A stretch of DNA of 64,000 bases from Annona cherimola (Eukaryota > Streptophyta > Magnoliopsida > Magnoliales > Annonaceae), in contig CM059971.1 of assembly GCA_030490835.1 (NCBI GenBank), positions 37,372,012-37,436,011 of the forward strand, given 5' to 3'. The stretch's first letter is position 1; each line of letters begins with the position of its first letter. Below are positions 22,901 through 35,340 of this stretch, in pieces. The notes beneath the pieces were generated by a model. That model worked only from the letters and a program-made list of their open reading frames with translations, ran no database searches and was not told the DNA's origin. Position numbers and translations under genes: made by a program.

Positions 22901-23940
22901 TTGGTATTAAAATATTTAGTAAAAATGGCAGTAATAGCTGCTCATCATACACGTCCAAGTGCTCTTATGTTGTCCATGTTTTCAGCTTCATGTATCTGCA
23001 TTTTCTAATTTTTTTTATTGCTGAAAATCTTCACCATTGGATGCATATCTTATGTACCTGCATCTCAGCTACATATACATATATTTTAAAAATTAAAAAT
23101 GCAAAAATATGCAGCATGGCAGCCCCCTTGGATGTTCCCTTATGACACCTTACCTATGCTCATGTTATGCCTTTTGTAGCTCCATCATGATAACCATTTC
23201 ATAGCTGGATAATTTATGTATTTTTTATTTTTATATTAATGCATAAAATACCTTAAAAATGGGCTGCACTTGACACCTCAAATCCCATTAAATTCATGCA
23301 ATTATGCATTGTACTCTAGCATTAAATGCAAGGTACTCTTGAGGTGCATTAGTCAATCAAGCTCACCTTTTTCAATGTATGTGTTTTCCCAACATTCCAT
23401 AATTAATCTAATCCATCCAAAATAAACATCACATAATTTCATTCAACCGTTTCAAATTTCATCTCAATCCGATTTTCCTAACTCCCGTTATAGCCGTTTA
23501 AAGTTAACGGTTGAAATTGAAATATGATCAATAAATCATGACACTCATTTCATCCAAAATTTTCATAACCCAACAATTTCATAATACCAAGCCCTACATT
23601 ATTAATTTTCATTTCAAATTTCACTTGAATCCGCCTTACAGGCGTTGAGTTATGAATTTTCTAATATTTTTTCATTAAACTTGTCAATTATCATATAAAC
23701 TCCCATAATTCATATTAAATAATGAAAAATGATTATCCATAATGTATTTGCACATTTACATCAACAATAATTTACTCTAATTCCGTTGTCTCATTTTAGC
23801 TCAAAATACTTAATCACATCATTATTGCTAATCCATAGCCCTAATTGCAATAATTAGCAAAATCACATAAAACCTTCATAATTTAATAATTCGCATTTAA
23901 ATATTATATGCATGATTAATGCATACATATGGGTTCTACA
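19967..23940 (-). mobile_element. Solo LTR-like element of about 4 kb with 5-bp target duplication
   Basis: The plus-strand ends are tgtggagccccaaa and gggttctaca (TG...CA), flanked by ttggt at 19962-19966 and 23941-23945. No gag, pol, PBS or second LTR is visible inside, so a very long solo LTR is the simplest reading. Read on the minus strand it has repeated modules of the form cataactcaacg...aaggcgg...gaaatttgaaa, and a GC-rich island at 20606-20750 in otherwise AT-rich sequence. Only short ORFs. It shares its terminal region with the LTR end at 1-604. Orientation is taken from that match. Confidence 0.75.
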
Positions 23941-23945
23941 TTGGT

Positions 23946-24319
23946 TAGGGTTTCACATTAGTACTACAAGGTATCATTCAAAAATGCATCACCTCCTTGA
24001 TTTATTCTCAAGAAAGCAAAATTCCTCTAGAAAAACCACACGACTAGGCACTAGCACAAGAAGACCATCATTCAGTCGAAAGGAATAGTTATTAACATAA
24101 ACTAACAATTCATACATTAGGAGTCATTCTCAAGGTTGATTGACACAATTTATCAAACCATCTCACATGTCCACTAATGAAACCTACTTTAATATCATAT
24201 ACAAACAACAACAACTAGACTAATGAGCATGCCAAGGGCTACCTTCATGTTCACCATCTTTGTCTTTCTTCTCTAATGCTTCTTTCATATCCAAGTCCCA
24301 CTCTACTACTGCATCCCTC
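23946..24319. other. Intergenic spacer, nothing recognised
   Basis: Short AT-rich stretch between the 4-kb LTR and the nested Sirevirus LTR pair. No ORF or repeat seen. Confidence 0.4.
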
Positions 24320-25437
24320 TGTTGTGAACTCAATTAGATAATTTGCAAATCAAGAATTACCCATATTTTGATGATTAACAACCAAATTTGATACTATAAA
24401 AGTACTAATATGTTTGGTTTGATGTTTGAAGTTAAATTTTTCAAAACAAAGCAAAAATATAGCAAGTCGCATAGTCAAGTCGACCTCATCAACGATTTGA
24501 GTTAAGTCAATGTCAAAGTTGACTCCAGTAATCAATTTGGAATGATACGATTGAATAGAAGTTGAAAAATTGAAGTCTAGATAGATGGAGTCACATCCCA
24601 ATTCAACTCAAGTTGTGACTTGGATGAAATCGCAACCAAATTCGACTTCAGTATGCGACTTAGATTGCATACTTGTGTTGACTTATTTTGGCAAATGAAG
24701 TCATACCCAAAGTTAACTCTGCCCTGTGACTTGGCTAAAGTTGAATGTCAAGTCGACCCTGATCTGAAACTTGGGTTTTTGAAGAATGCATATGGAGAAT
24801 TGACTACAAACCAGAAGTGAAGTCGCACATCCAAGTTGGCTTCACTTGCGACTTGGGTCAAGTTTCAAGTCAAGTCAACTCAAGTTCAAGACTTGAAGAA
24901 AGAGAAGCTAAAAGAATGAAGTTTTGAAGTTCCAAGTTTCCAATGAATAGTGAAGTCACATACCTAAGTCGACTTCAAATGTGACATAAGTTAAGTTTCA
25001 AACTAAGTCGACTTTGGGAGGAAACTTCAAGTGCAAGATATGGAGGAAAACTCTCATAAAAGAAATAGATGATTGAAGTCGCACCCTAAGTCAACTCCAA
25101 TCTACAATTTGGGTGAAGTCGCATATGAAGTCGACTTCAAATGTGACTTGAGTCATAACAATCAGAAAATTTTGAACATTGACACATTTAATGCATGCCA
25201 CCACCCTCTAACGTTCAAAGGGGAGTTATGAGAGTTAGTTAAAGCATTCGCTAAGTTTTTACCTCCCGCTTTCATGCAATTAATTGTCTATTAAGTGACT
25301 TTTAAGGGGAGACTCTCATTTTTACTGCACGAGGATGCAAGTTCTCATCTTTCTCAAAAACTCAAGAGCTTTTTCAAGTGCTGAAACTTTTCTACACAAA
25401 TTTATAAAGTGTAGATTCATTTCTTTTAAATCATTCT
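24320..25437 (+). mobile_element. Sirevirus-family LTR, interrupted by the next LTR
   Basis: Starts tgttgtgaactc. The U3 array is worn (24465-25150, ttgact and gtcgact motifs). Then come the promoter module (gaacattgacac, aacgttc) and the R-region landmark aaagtgtagattc. It stops in R at 25437, where a second LTR begins. The continuation beyond the inserted element was not found. Confidence 0.75.
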
Positions 25438-26963
25438 TGTTGTAAACATGAGGCCAATGAAGCACAATCCATATTTTGATGATTAACAACTCAATTTGAA
25501 AATTGTCTTCGTAGTAATGTGATTATTCAGTGATGTCAAGGTTCAAATATTCAAAGGGCAAAAGATAGGCAGGCCAAGTCGTATGTCAAGTCAACTCATA
25601 CATCGACTTCAATGCCCATAATTTCGACAATGCTAAAATCTGGACTTCTAGACAATGCGACTTAGGTGAAGTCATAACACCAAGTTGACTTCACCTGCGA
25701 TTTGAGAGAACTTCAGAGATAAGGGTTGAAGCTGACAAAGTCAAGTCGCGTTTTAAGTCGATCCCATCATGCGACTTGGGTGAAGTCGCACCTGAAGTCG
25801 ACTCAAACTCTCGACTTGAGTGTAAATAAAGATCAAGATGTTCCTAAACTCTTCATTCAGAAAGATGAAGTCCAAATCAAGAGATAAAGGCAAGCTTGAG
25901 CCAAGATCACTTAAAGGTTTTCTCATATGATCAAGAAATTTTGAATAAGCTCAAATATCATGAAAAATGAGAAGAACTAAAATTCAAATGAAGATTTATA
26001 TGCATGAAATGTGAAAATCAAGGGAAGATAAACAAACAAACAGATCACATTGAGTCAAGAGCTCCAAGAAAATTAGATAGCTGGTGAAGTCACATTCGAA
26101 GTCGACTCTACCTGTGACTTGAGCCAAATCTGAAGACCAAGTTGACCCAAGTCTGGAACTTGACTAAAGAGGCAGAGGACCGAAGTCGCATCCGAAGTTG
26201 ACCTAGTTTGCGACTTGAATAAAGTTGCATCCCAGGTCGACTCCAAGCACGATTTGAATCGCAATGGTCGGAAACATTCAAACATTGGCCCATTAAATGC
26301 GCGCCACCTACCTCCAAACATTCGAATTTACTCTCTCCTATTTAAGATACTTCAAATGAATGAAGGAGAAGAGAGATATAACATTGATTAAGTCCCACCT
26401 CCTCGTTCTCTAGCATTTATGTGATCTAAAAGAAAGTCCTCAAGAAGAACTCTGTGTCAAGCTACTAAGTGTTGAACTGCTTCATCATCAACTTTTTCCA
26501 CAAGTTTTTCTCTGTGTAAGAATCAGTCTACACATCTGTAAAGTGTAGTTTCTTTCTTTATTTATTAATCATTTGTATTCCACTTGATTTAGTATTGAAA
26601 ACTAAGTCCAAGTGAAGGCAAAATAATGTGTAATTGGAGTGTAACTCGTCACCTACTTATACTGAGTTTGTATAAGGCCCCCTAGAACTGAAATCTAGAA
26701 GAGAGTAAGGGCTCTGCTGTATTGCTATTTTGATTAGTGGAACCCAAGACACTAAGGTGTGTTCTTGGAGGAGTGGAGTAGGGAGGGTTGTCTCGAACCA
26801 CTATAATTTGTTGAGTTCTATTGTTTATTGCTCATATATTTCACATTTTTCATTCAAGGGGTTAAAACATTCAAGGAGTTAAGCTTTCAAGTTACGAAAG
26901 AATTTTTAAAAGACCGAATTTACCCCTCCCCTCTTGGGCTTTGTCATAAACTCGGGACCCACA
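25438..26963 (+). mobile_element. Sirevirus-family 5' LTR inserted into another LTR
   Basis: It runs from tgttgtaaacatg to gggacccaca. U3 array 25575-26240; promoter module 26276-26325; R/U5 with aagtgtagtttc, one ccccctagaactgaaatctagaagagag unit and cccctcttgggct. It is followed at once by a perfect PBS and a gag fragment, so it is the 5' LTR of a truncated element. The single ctagaa unit separates it from the two-unit subfamily at 10312 and 15939. Confidence 0.85.
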
Positions 26964-26965
26964 AG

Positions 26966-26980
26966 TGGTATCAGAGCAGG
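26966..26980 (+). promoter_or_regulatory. Primer binding site, initiator tRNA-Met type
   Basis: tggtatcagagcagg lies two bases after the LTR terminus at 26963, as in other Sireviruses. Confidence 0.88.
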
Positions 26981-27012
26981 TCTTTGAGTTTTTACAAAAG
27001 AGATCTTATTCA

Positions 27013-27495
27013 ATGGCATCCCAATCAACTTCTACTCCCGCATTTGCTAAAGGCCAGTCATTTACTAGGCCACCATTATTTGATGGAAGTAACTTTGGTT
27101 AATGGAAGTCGAGAATGAAATAACTCATTATGGCTACTGATATAGACTCTCGGATTGCTATACAAGACGGAATTACTCTACCAATTGATGAAAGAGCCTC
27201 TTAATGGACTGAAGAAGAAGTCAGGACTATAAAGAGCAATGTCAAAGCTATGAATTCTCTCTTTTGTGTTCTAACAGCTACAGAATATGATAGGGTATCC
27301 TCTTGTCAAACAGCTAAAGAAATGTGGGATTCATTAACATCAATATACGAGAAAACTTCTCAAGTCTAAGAGACGAGAAGAAATATACTGAGAAGAGAGC
27401 TAGAAAGCTTTAAAATGTTAGACACTGAAAATATATTTGAAATATTTGCAAGGTTTTTCGAGATTACTAATGCATTAAAAGGCCTTGGAACTAAT
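27013..27495 (+). pseudogene. Sirevirus gag N-terminal fragment with stops
   Basis: It starts at ATG 27013 (MASQSTSTPAFAKGQS) and keeps the same frame through FDGSNF, MATDIDS, IQDGITLPIDERAS, EEVRTIKSNVKAMNS and LTSIYEKTSQV. In-frame stops follow NFG, RMK, ERAS and TSQV. It leaves gag after ITNALKGLG at about 27492, giving way to unrelated sequence. It is useful because it retains the roughly 34 bases missing from the gag at 10081. Confidence 0.85.
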
Positions 27496-27599
27496 TCAAT
27501 GCTTTTTGCAAGCCTAACTAACTTGTAAGATGATAGATTACTAGATTCATACTTGGAGAAGATATAATTCTAGTCAAGAATCAAATGTACAGCAAAGGC

Positions 27600-28130
27600 T
27601 TCTAATCTTAATAGGGTGAAACATTAAAATAGATAGGAATATACCATTTAACCCTGTGTAATCTTAATAGGCTATGGGCTAATCAATCTTGTCATGTTCA
27701 TTTGCGTGGGAATATATCAAAAAGGGTGTGGTAAGATTAGGTTGATATACATTGAAAGGTGTCTATGAATATATAAGAACCTAAGTTATTAAATTCTTGT
27801 ACGACCAAATAAAAGGAATCAAAATAATATGGTTAGAATCAAGGATTCCTAATTTTCCTATCTATCATAACAAAACTTAAGAATCCCTACTTAACTCCAC
27901 TTATCCATCAAACCCTAATGCAGTCTATCTCCTTTTATGCAAATAAACACTCAATTTTTGTATCTCTTCCAAGCAATCGAATTCACAAGACATAATGAGT
28001 TTAGTCTAGTCCTCATGCAAATGATACTCTACTCACTTTTTATTACTTGAATGGCACGTATACTTGCATTAAAATGAGCATTTTAATTAGACATATATAC
28101 AGCTTATCACCTTTAAATCATAAGCTTGGT
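27600..28130. repeat. Segment paralogous to 12100-13320, without the hAT insertion
   Basis: 28023-28110 (gatactctactcac, tattacttga, gtatacttg, aaaatgagca, ttagacatatat) matches 13233-13310 closely. The bases before 28023 match those before 12530. The uninterrupted site shows the DNA before hAT insertion. No ORF recognised. Confidence 0.6.
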
Positions 28131-28624
28131 GAGGCACCTCGAAATGGAGCTAAAGAAGAACACAACCCTAGAGACTCGACTCAGTAGACTAGGGCTTACT
28201 TCTTGTTATTATGGATTTTTGCTTTTGTTAATACTAGAAAATGTTGACAATTACTTAGTTGACCCAACTGTGTTAAACCTCATATACTTAAGCATTTTAA
28301 ACTTGATTATAATTTATGTAAATACATGTGATAATCTTTTGAGATGCCTTATTGTGTAATAATGATATATGAGATATTTCTTACTCTATAGATGTCTTTA
28401 TGGTATGAAAATGCAAATGTATGGATTTAAAGCTGAATGTTATATTTTAGGATAACAATTGAGATGTTTATAAATAACAAGTATTGTATTCCACACCATC
28501 CTTATAGTTTATGAAGAGATGCTGCTGAATTTTTCATAGATTTTGTGACACCCGTTGACTAATCATCGAGGATGATGAGGCAATAGGGCATCACAGTTGT
28601 GATCCTGCAATAGGCTTTTGCAAA
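28131..28624. other. Intergenic, no gene recognised
   Basis: One 77-codon frame at 28126-28356 ends in hydrophobic sequence without a known motif. A gtgacaccc box at 28556 resembles LTR-end boxes elsewhere in the window, but no element border could be fixed. Confidence 0.35.
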
Positions 28625-29640
28625 TACGAGAAGTCAATGTATTGAAGGAAACTAAATCTTACACATGCAAAAATGATGGAGATTTTATAATTCCAATTTT
28701 AGACGATTCCATAACCAATTTTAGATACATATATATAGGCCACACAAGTATGATTTCGATAAGTGATTGAGATTTTTGCAGATATGCCTACAACATCTGA
28801 CCAACATTGCATCCATGTCCCTAAGTTTACCGATATTGCAATATGCCCATAATATTTATATAAATTTGCAAGTGTGTCTCCTTCATTAGGAAGCTTTTAA
28901 AATTTGAGTAAAATGATGATAATGCCCTTGGTAACACTTAGAATCCTAACATCCTCCATTAATAATGAAACAGAACTTTAATCAAAATAAAAAGAAAAAA
29001 CACGTGAAAAAATCATACCTAAATTTTTTGGAGATGATCTTCTATTTTTCTTATTAGATCTAAGTCTCCACTTATCGATTACTAGGATCTATTTATCGAT
29101 CACTATGGATAGAAGCAACATTGCAAGAGAGAGATTTGGAAGGGATCTGAGAGGAGACAGAAATGTAGCTTTGTAGGTAAGAGATTTGGGAGAGATGTGA
29201 AAGAAGCAGAGAGAGGGAGAGAGAAGATGAAGGGAAAAATAAAAAGAAAAACATGTGAAAAATCATAACTGAACTTTTTAGAGATGCTCTTGTGAATGTT
29301 TATCAAATCCAAGACTCCACTTGTTAATTACAGGCAGCTACTACAAAAGCTAAGAGGGAGTAAAGAGGGAGATGATGGGAGGAGGGAGGGAGAGACGGAT
29401 CGAGGGAAGTGAGAGAGATTAGGGGCAAAAGCAATAGCAAATGAGTTATTAGTAATTTCCCTTTGTCTAACATAGGGGCCTGTTAGCAAAATATTGTTTG
29501 CATTAAACTCCTCTGATGCCCGTAGATTTCAAAATTTAATATGATAGTGTTGCTTCATCTACCTAGATCTGACGATGCTAGATGATGGTAAAAAATGCCT
29601 AGTGTTTTCAAATGGGCATAAAAGATCGAGATTTGTTGTT
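28625..29640. repeat. Dispersed duplication, copy B (inverted relative to 14580-15615)
   Basis: Reverse-complement counterpart of copy A, with the same markers in reverse order: gtattgaaggaaact, ccacttatcgat, gagagatttgg, gggagggagagac, ggggcaaaagcaa, gttgcttcatctaccta, ggtaaaaaatgcc. It has roughly 200 extra bases at about 28770-28960. No recognised coding region. Confidence 0.6.
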
Positions 29641-29808
29641 GATTTGTAAGCTAACAGATGCTGTTGATTTTTTGGAGTTCTAAATTTTGATGGTCAACCT
29701 TTAATAAGGTTGTGTTAGATAATGCTACATCGATGAATTTTCAATGTGTGGTCAAGGTTGCCATTGCTAGTTAACATGTTGTAATTAGCTTCAATTGCTG
29801 TTGCAACA

Positions 29809-31485
29809 AATGTGATACCCAAAACAAATGTGGCTCATACATGTAATCTAGGCATGTAATTGTTGTTAATTATATGATTCCAATAGATAGATGAGATTAG
29901 GGCTAATGACAAAGTAAAGTGGTTAAGTTAATCACCTTAGCCTAATATGAGTTAATGTGCTCAAGAAAGACAAAATGAGATATGGAAATGATGATTTGAC
30001 ATGATCTTTAATTATGATCAGGATGATGATAACTATGAGATTTGAGGTGATAAATGTTAGAAAATTGATAACTTGACGTATATAAGGCGAAATGAGATGA
30101 AATTTGAAAGGTAAGGACATGATAATGTGCTCAAACTTATGAAGGGATTGAATTATGAAAATTTTGATGAGATTAAGGTGATAATTATTTGTTTTCATCC
30201 AAATCCAAACAACAATTTCAAATGACCATAACTTATGCTAGAAAGGTCATTTTGGGATGAAATTTGTCATGAATGTTAAAACGATATGGTGAATCTTATG
30301 GATGGATTTGATTAAGTTAATGATCATAAAAAAATTATTTAATCACAAAAGGACAAAAGCGATAGACTTTTATTCATGAAAAGTGACATGTCATTAATGA
30401 ACCAAAAGTGACAAGTGACACATGTCGATATGGGATTTGTTAAGCAAGATTTAAAGTCAACCAAATTAATGAAGAGTTGATTTTTGAAAAGCAAGTGGGA
30501 CACATGTCATTGTAGGATTCATTTTGAATTAACTCAATTAATGTTAAAGTTGATAAATTTAATTTAAGTGGACACATGTCAATGTAGGGTGAAACGGGTA
30601 GATTTTTAATTTCAAAAAAATGCAAAAATGCATGGATAATGAGGCACCCTTTGGACATGTGTCATTGTAGGATTGATTTGGGCAAAAGGAAAAGTCAACC
30701 CATTTAATGTTGTATGACCCACTTTTGAGGTGTCATGAGATGAGAATTTTGAGCATTTTGTGATTTTTAGAAAATGCAAAATGCATGGATAATGATGATG
30801 ATAATGTGGACAAAAATTGGACACATGTATGGAAGGGATGAATGGACACTTGGACAGTCCATATTGCAACACCAAATCAAGGCTAATTTAATGCCTCTAA
30901 CCATGGTTAAAATGGTGCAAACCAAGGTTGAATTGCAACCCTATATAAGGAGGCAAAGGGGGCAACCCTTGGACGTGTTTTGCAAGGCATCAAAGTGAGG
31001 AGCAAATCCTCAGAAAGGGGCAGCAAGTGGGGGACGTCCAAGGCAACCCTATGTAAGAGAGAGAAAGGGGCACTTCACGTCCCATTTAGTGGACATTTTG
31101 GGAGAAAACAATCTAGCAAGGTGGACAACCAAGCAAGGAGGAAAAGGAAGAAAAAAAGAGGAGAAAAAGAGTAGAAGAAAGGGGAGAAATCCAAGCTAGG
31201 AAAGGTGGAAGCAAGATTTCATAACTTCAAGTATTGAATCAAGTTTGATTCATTTAATTCTAAGTTTTCTAGCTTTATCATGGGTCATAAATTTGATCAA
31301 TTATGAAACCTAAGTGATGAGTTAGAAACTATTTTATATTTTTTGATGAATTAGAAAAACAAGGGATTCTTACCACCCGCCTTAGACAACTTGTTCAGGA
31401 GGTTGAGAAGGAAACCCTAGACAAAAAAATACACTACGCTATCATCAAACATGGCCTTGGATATGCAAGCAGGCCACATATCTAA
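29809..31485 (+). mobile_element. Possible LTR related to the 4-kb LTR family
   Basis: It begins tgtgatacccaaa and repeats the modules seen in the minus strand of 19967-23940: gataacttgacg...aaggcg...gatgaaatttgaaa, and ccataactt...gggatgaaatttg...ggatggatttgattaa. It contains four diverged copies of a gacacatgtc-attgtagg motif (30418-30680) and a TATA-like ctatataagg at about 30942 followed by a purine-rich leader. The 3' border near 31485 is a guess: acaaa occurs just before 29809 and just after the ctaa there. No coding region. Confidence 0.4.
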
Positions 31486-33350
31486 CAAAAAAAAAAGGGC
31501 TAGTCCCTATAGCATTTCATAATCTGCCACAGTATGGGCAACAATATGACATGATCTAGCAATATGGGAGAAGACAAGACTTCTAAAATTCCCATTGGAC
31601 TCTCTAATTTCATTTACAATGCTTCCAACAGATGATTTGATCATACATTGATTTGTAAGGAAATGCACCAGAATTAACATATTTGATTCGATAATAAGAT
31701 CCTGTAATAGTAATTCCATTGCCTATTTAATACTCAACAAGCATGCCCTTCACTTCTAGCCATAGAGGATTTGCCACATCTTTCCATGACCAACAGCAAG
31801 CAACAATGAAATAACCACTATTATCACACATCATAACTCCATCTCCGACTTTTTCATTCTACCACATACACCCTCCATCAATATCTATTGCCCAATAGTA
31901 AGAGTTTTCCACTAAACATAAATTTTAGAAGCAAGAAGCTTTGCTCTCAGGTCAAAATTTGCATCATCAAGTTGCTAGAGAAAATTCATACTCATATCAA
32001 GAATATATAGTAGATTTCTTTTCTCAACTGTTTCTCTTAAATGATTCCAAATAAATTACCATGTTACTAGGAGGACTGCCTTTAATCTTGTATCACTACT
32101 TATGAGCACTATTTTAACCATTTCCTAGAATCAACATTAGAATTATTGAACACCTATTGTTGCAAAGAAGAATTAAAAGCTTTGGTCATTTGAAGACAAG
32201 CCTAAAATAAATGCCTTATATCTTCTAGCTTGTTCATGCAAAAGTAACAAATAAGGTTAATATTTAGACCCCTCCTTTGCGGATTCCTCTTTGTGAGTAA
32301 TGCATCCTTTAGCAAGCACCAACTGAAAGTTCTTATCATGGATGGTAACTTCAATTTCTAGAGAGAACTCATCATAGCATGATCAAGGTTTCTGCTAGTC
32401 ATTTGCCCCTTTTTCTCATCCAACATTTCATTCTCCAGGGCCCTTCTATAACCCAATTTAACTCTATATAGCCCCTTTGCTTCACTTGGCCAATAAATCA
32501 TGTCCTCTTCTTCCTAATCAAGAATTGTGACAGGTCTAATTATATCTCAAGTTGTCACTCCAATAGGAACAATTATGATATCCGCTTTCCAACACATATG
32601 CTTCCGGTCAATAAACTTTCTACCATAATATGTTCAAAAATAGATTTTGGAAGATGACCTACTTTCGTAATTTTCTTTAGGGTCCACAAATCATGGAAAA
32701 AAAAAATTCTCTTACCATTCTCCAATTTCCCTTATAACACTACTTAAGAACATCCCTAGCAAAAATCAAACACTTCCAAGGGAACGAGGACATAACCTTT
32801 AAAGAACATGACCAAAAATTATCTTTTGAAAAATATTTCCCTTTAAAAAACTAATAGTTGAGGGAATCTTGATTTTAATAAATCTCTAGGCCGGCTTAGC
32901 TAATATCGTTTTGGTAAAAGCTGAAAAATCCCTAAAGCCTATACCTCCACTTGCCTTTGTTTTATACATTGATTTCCAAGCAATCTAACTATTTTCCTTC
33001 GCTTATTATTATCACTCTACCAAAATCTGCTTATCAACAAATTTGCTGCTTGATAGAAGGTTTTTAGAAGCTAAAAAATGCTCATAATGTAAGTACGAAT
33101 AGCTTATGCAACTGCCCTTATCAACACTTCCCTCCCTCCAAAAGATAAAGCTTTGATTTCTAACCTTGAATCTTTCTCTAAATTCTTTCCTTCAAGTTCT
33201 GAAATATTTCAAATTTGTCTTCCAATCTAAGCCAACATACCAAGATATTTCATAATTTGCTTACCCTAGGATTCAAACTGCTATTCAACTTCTTTTATTG
33301 TCTCTTCATCTATGTTCTCACTTGAAACCTACCTTACTTATTTTAGGGTA
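31480..33350 (-). pseudogene. L1-type LINE remnant: RT tail, zf-RVT and RNase H
   Basis: In minus-strand order: the RT C-terminal region (LSFGGREVLI-like at about 33150, then SGGIGFRDFSAF near 32945-32910 and LKGKYF near 32840), then the zinc-binding RT-associated region (KLKLPSMIRTFSW, then CYFCMNKLEDIRHLFQAC, around 32370-32190), then RNase H (31719-31507, 70 aa, ending FSHIARSCHIVAHTVADYEML). This order is that of plant L1 ORF2. Many frameshifts and stops; endonuclease and most of RT are absent, as expected for a 5'-truncated LINE. Frames were joined by eye, so borders are approximate. Confidence 0.8.
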
Positions 33351-34018
33351 ACTTACCTAAGTTACACCTTTGCACTATATTACTCAAAATAAACCATTTT
33401 TATTCAAGTCTGATTATATTATAGGAGACCAAACCATTTTAAATTAGTTATTTATAGCAGCATCCTTGTTCACAAACTTGTATTAGTTTAAATATTTATA
33501 ACAACATTCTTGTTCACAACTTGGATTAGATGAAGATAGGATGAGGATGTTTAATTAAAAAATGTCGTCATATGTCAGAAGTACAAAAAGTTGTATGAAG
33601 ATTAAAAAATTTTATGAGAAATAAAAAGAAATAAGTTATTTTTTAAAATGAAAAAATATTTTTAGAAAATAGAAGATTTGTCATATTCATCATATTGTCA
33701 TCACATCAAGTTGTAAGTAGACCCATAATCTAGTTGCACACAAAAGGTTGATGATACTCGGATAACCAACATTGATATGCACTTGCTTTTAAAGAATAGA
33801 GAGGAAGGGAATGTTGTCAAAAGTCAATACCTAATTACTTTATTTTCTCTATTTTATCCTTAAGTTCCAATCATTTCTCATATTTTAAAAATTATTTTCT
33901 TATATATTTTCATACAACCACCCTGTTTATTTTTTCTTTGTTTCACTTTACCTTTGCTATATTCATTTTATTCTCATTCTCTTCCTCTACATTTTCTTCT
34001 AAACAAATACACCTTAAA
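33351..34018. other. Intergenic, AT-rich
   Basis: No ORF of note. Two copies of a caacattcttgttcacaa-like phrase at about 33460 and 33505 form a small local repeat. Confidence 0.4.
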
Positions 34019-34023
34019 TTTTA

Positions 34024-34320
34024 TGTAAGTGCCCACATAACACTAGATTGCTCTTACCACTTCCCACTCTTTAGCTACCATCTACACCAAAAGATTGGGT
34101 ATTTTGTGTACTCCTAATAAAATCACACATAATGGGTATATACTTAATGATTTCAATGGCATACTATAAAAGGACAAAGAATGATCTTCAAATGGTCATC
34201 TAAAAGATATGCAAAAAAGACTCCTCTCACTATTATAACTCTTTCTCTTTCCCATTTTCAAACATCTACAATCCCATTCTAAACACACCACAGGTGTGAG
34301 GATACTCTTGATCCTCTACA
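34024..34320 (+). mobile_element. 5' LTR of the Tat element (297 bp)
   Basis: It runs from tgtaagtgccc to atcctctaca and aligns with 41295-41555 through cttaccact-ccctactctttt, taaaaggacaaa, gatcttcaaatgg, aaagatat and ttgatcctc. The two differ at many positions, so the insertion is old. Confidence 0.7.
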
Positions 34321-34322
34321 CT

Positions 34323-34340
34323 TAGTGCCATTTGTGGAGA
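34323..34340 (+). promoter_or_regulatory. Primer binding site of the Tat element
   Basis: tagtgccatttgtggaga follows the LTR end. Tat elements usually carry a ttggcgccgtctgtgg-like box here, and this is a mutated form. The minus-strand fragment at 14113 shows another variant, ttggtgacatttgtgag. Confidence 0.55.
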
Positions 34341-34479
34341 GGATCTATCTCCGTTCCTTTCTTTCACACTTATCTTTCTTATCATCTTTTTTCCACTCAT
34401 TCTTACTAGTGGAGTACAACTAGATAGTTTTTGACTTGGAGAACGTTGCACGAAGGGGTGATGTATAACAAAAAAACAC

Positions 34480-35340
34480 AATAGGGCTTTGTTGGAACTA
34501 GTTCAAAAGAAGTGGATCCCAATGTTACCATCATCAAAGAAGAATTTCAAGAAACAATGATTGTGTTACAAGAATTGAAGGCACAAAAACAGTAACCCCT
34601 TCTGCATCTCATCAAATGTATAATTCTGGAATGCAAGCCTCTAATCTATTAACGCAAGAACCTGTTGGTAACATCTCTTCTCAAACCTCTTTGCCTCAAT
34701 ACATCGTTATTACTTTGTATTCACCTTTTGTTCCAGAAATCATCAATGAGCCCCTTCCTTAAAAATTCAAAGTCATCGCCATGAACCATATGACGAACAA
34801 TCTGACCCTAGGACCATCTCGATACCTTTTGTATAAATGCCAACTTAATGAGATTTTCATATAAAATTAAATGTCAAGCCTTTATCAATACTTTGGAAGG
34901 GAAAGCAGAAGTATAGTTTCGTAGTCTACCCCTAGCATCAATCACCTGCTTTAATTCTCTTCTGAAAGTTTCTTATATAGTTCATAAGTTGAATTGTTTA
35001 TGCAAAAAGGCCCTCAAATTTTTACCACGTATGACAAGAAGAAAATGAGCCCTTGCTTGACTTTATAGACCATTTTAATCATGAATGTACTCTGGTCCAA
35101 GGACTAACCACCGAAATCATTAAAACCACATTCATTGGAGGTCTACATTCGAGTAAATTATTCATGGAATTCAAAATCTGTGAGCCTGATATTGATGGTG
35201 AGTTACTCGAGATTGCCAACAAATGGATGAATGCTGAAAAAACAAAACAAAAGAATCAAGTATTGAAATCTAGTGACAATAAAGGCTTTAACAGAAAGAG
35301 ACTTAAGGACTAATTAGCAAACTTCTGAAAAAAGGGGTCG
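34480..35340 (+). pseudogene. Tat gag remnant
   Basis: The longest open part (35053-35310, 86 codons) has a retrotransposon gag pattern: LLDFIDHFNHEC, FIGGL, and IANKWMNAEKTK just before a basic stretch. The upstream part matches the minus-strand fragment at 13320-14113. Several stops, for example after the glutamine-rich stretch near 34593. Confidence 0.6.
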
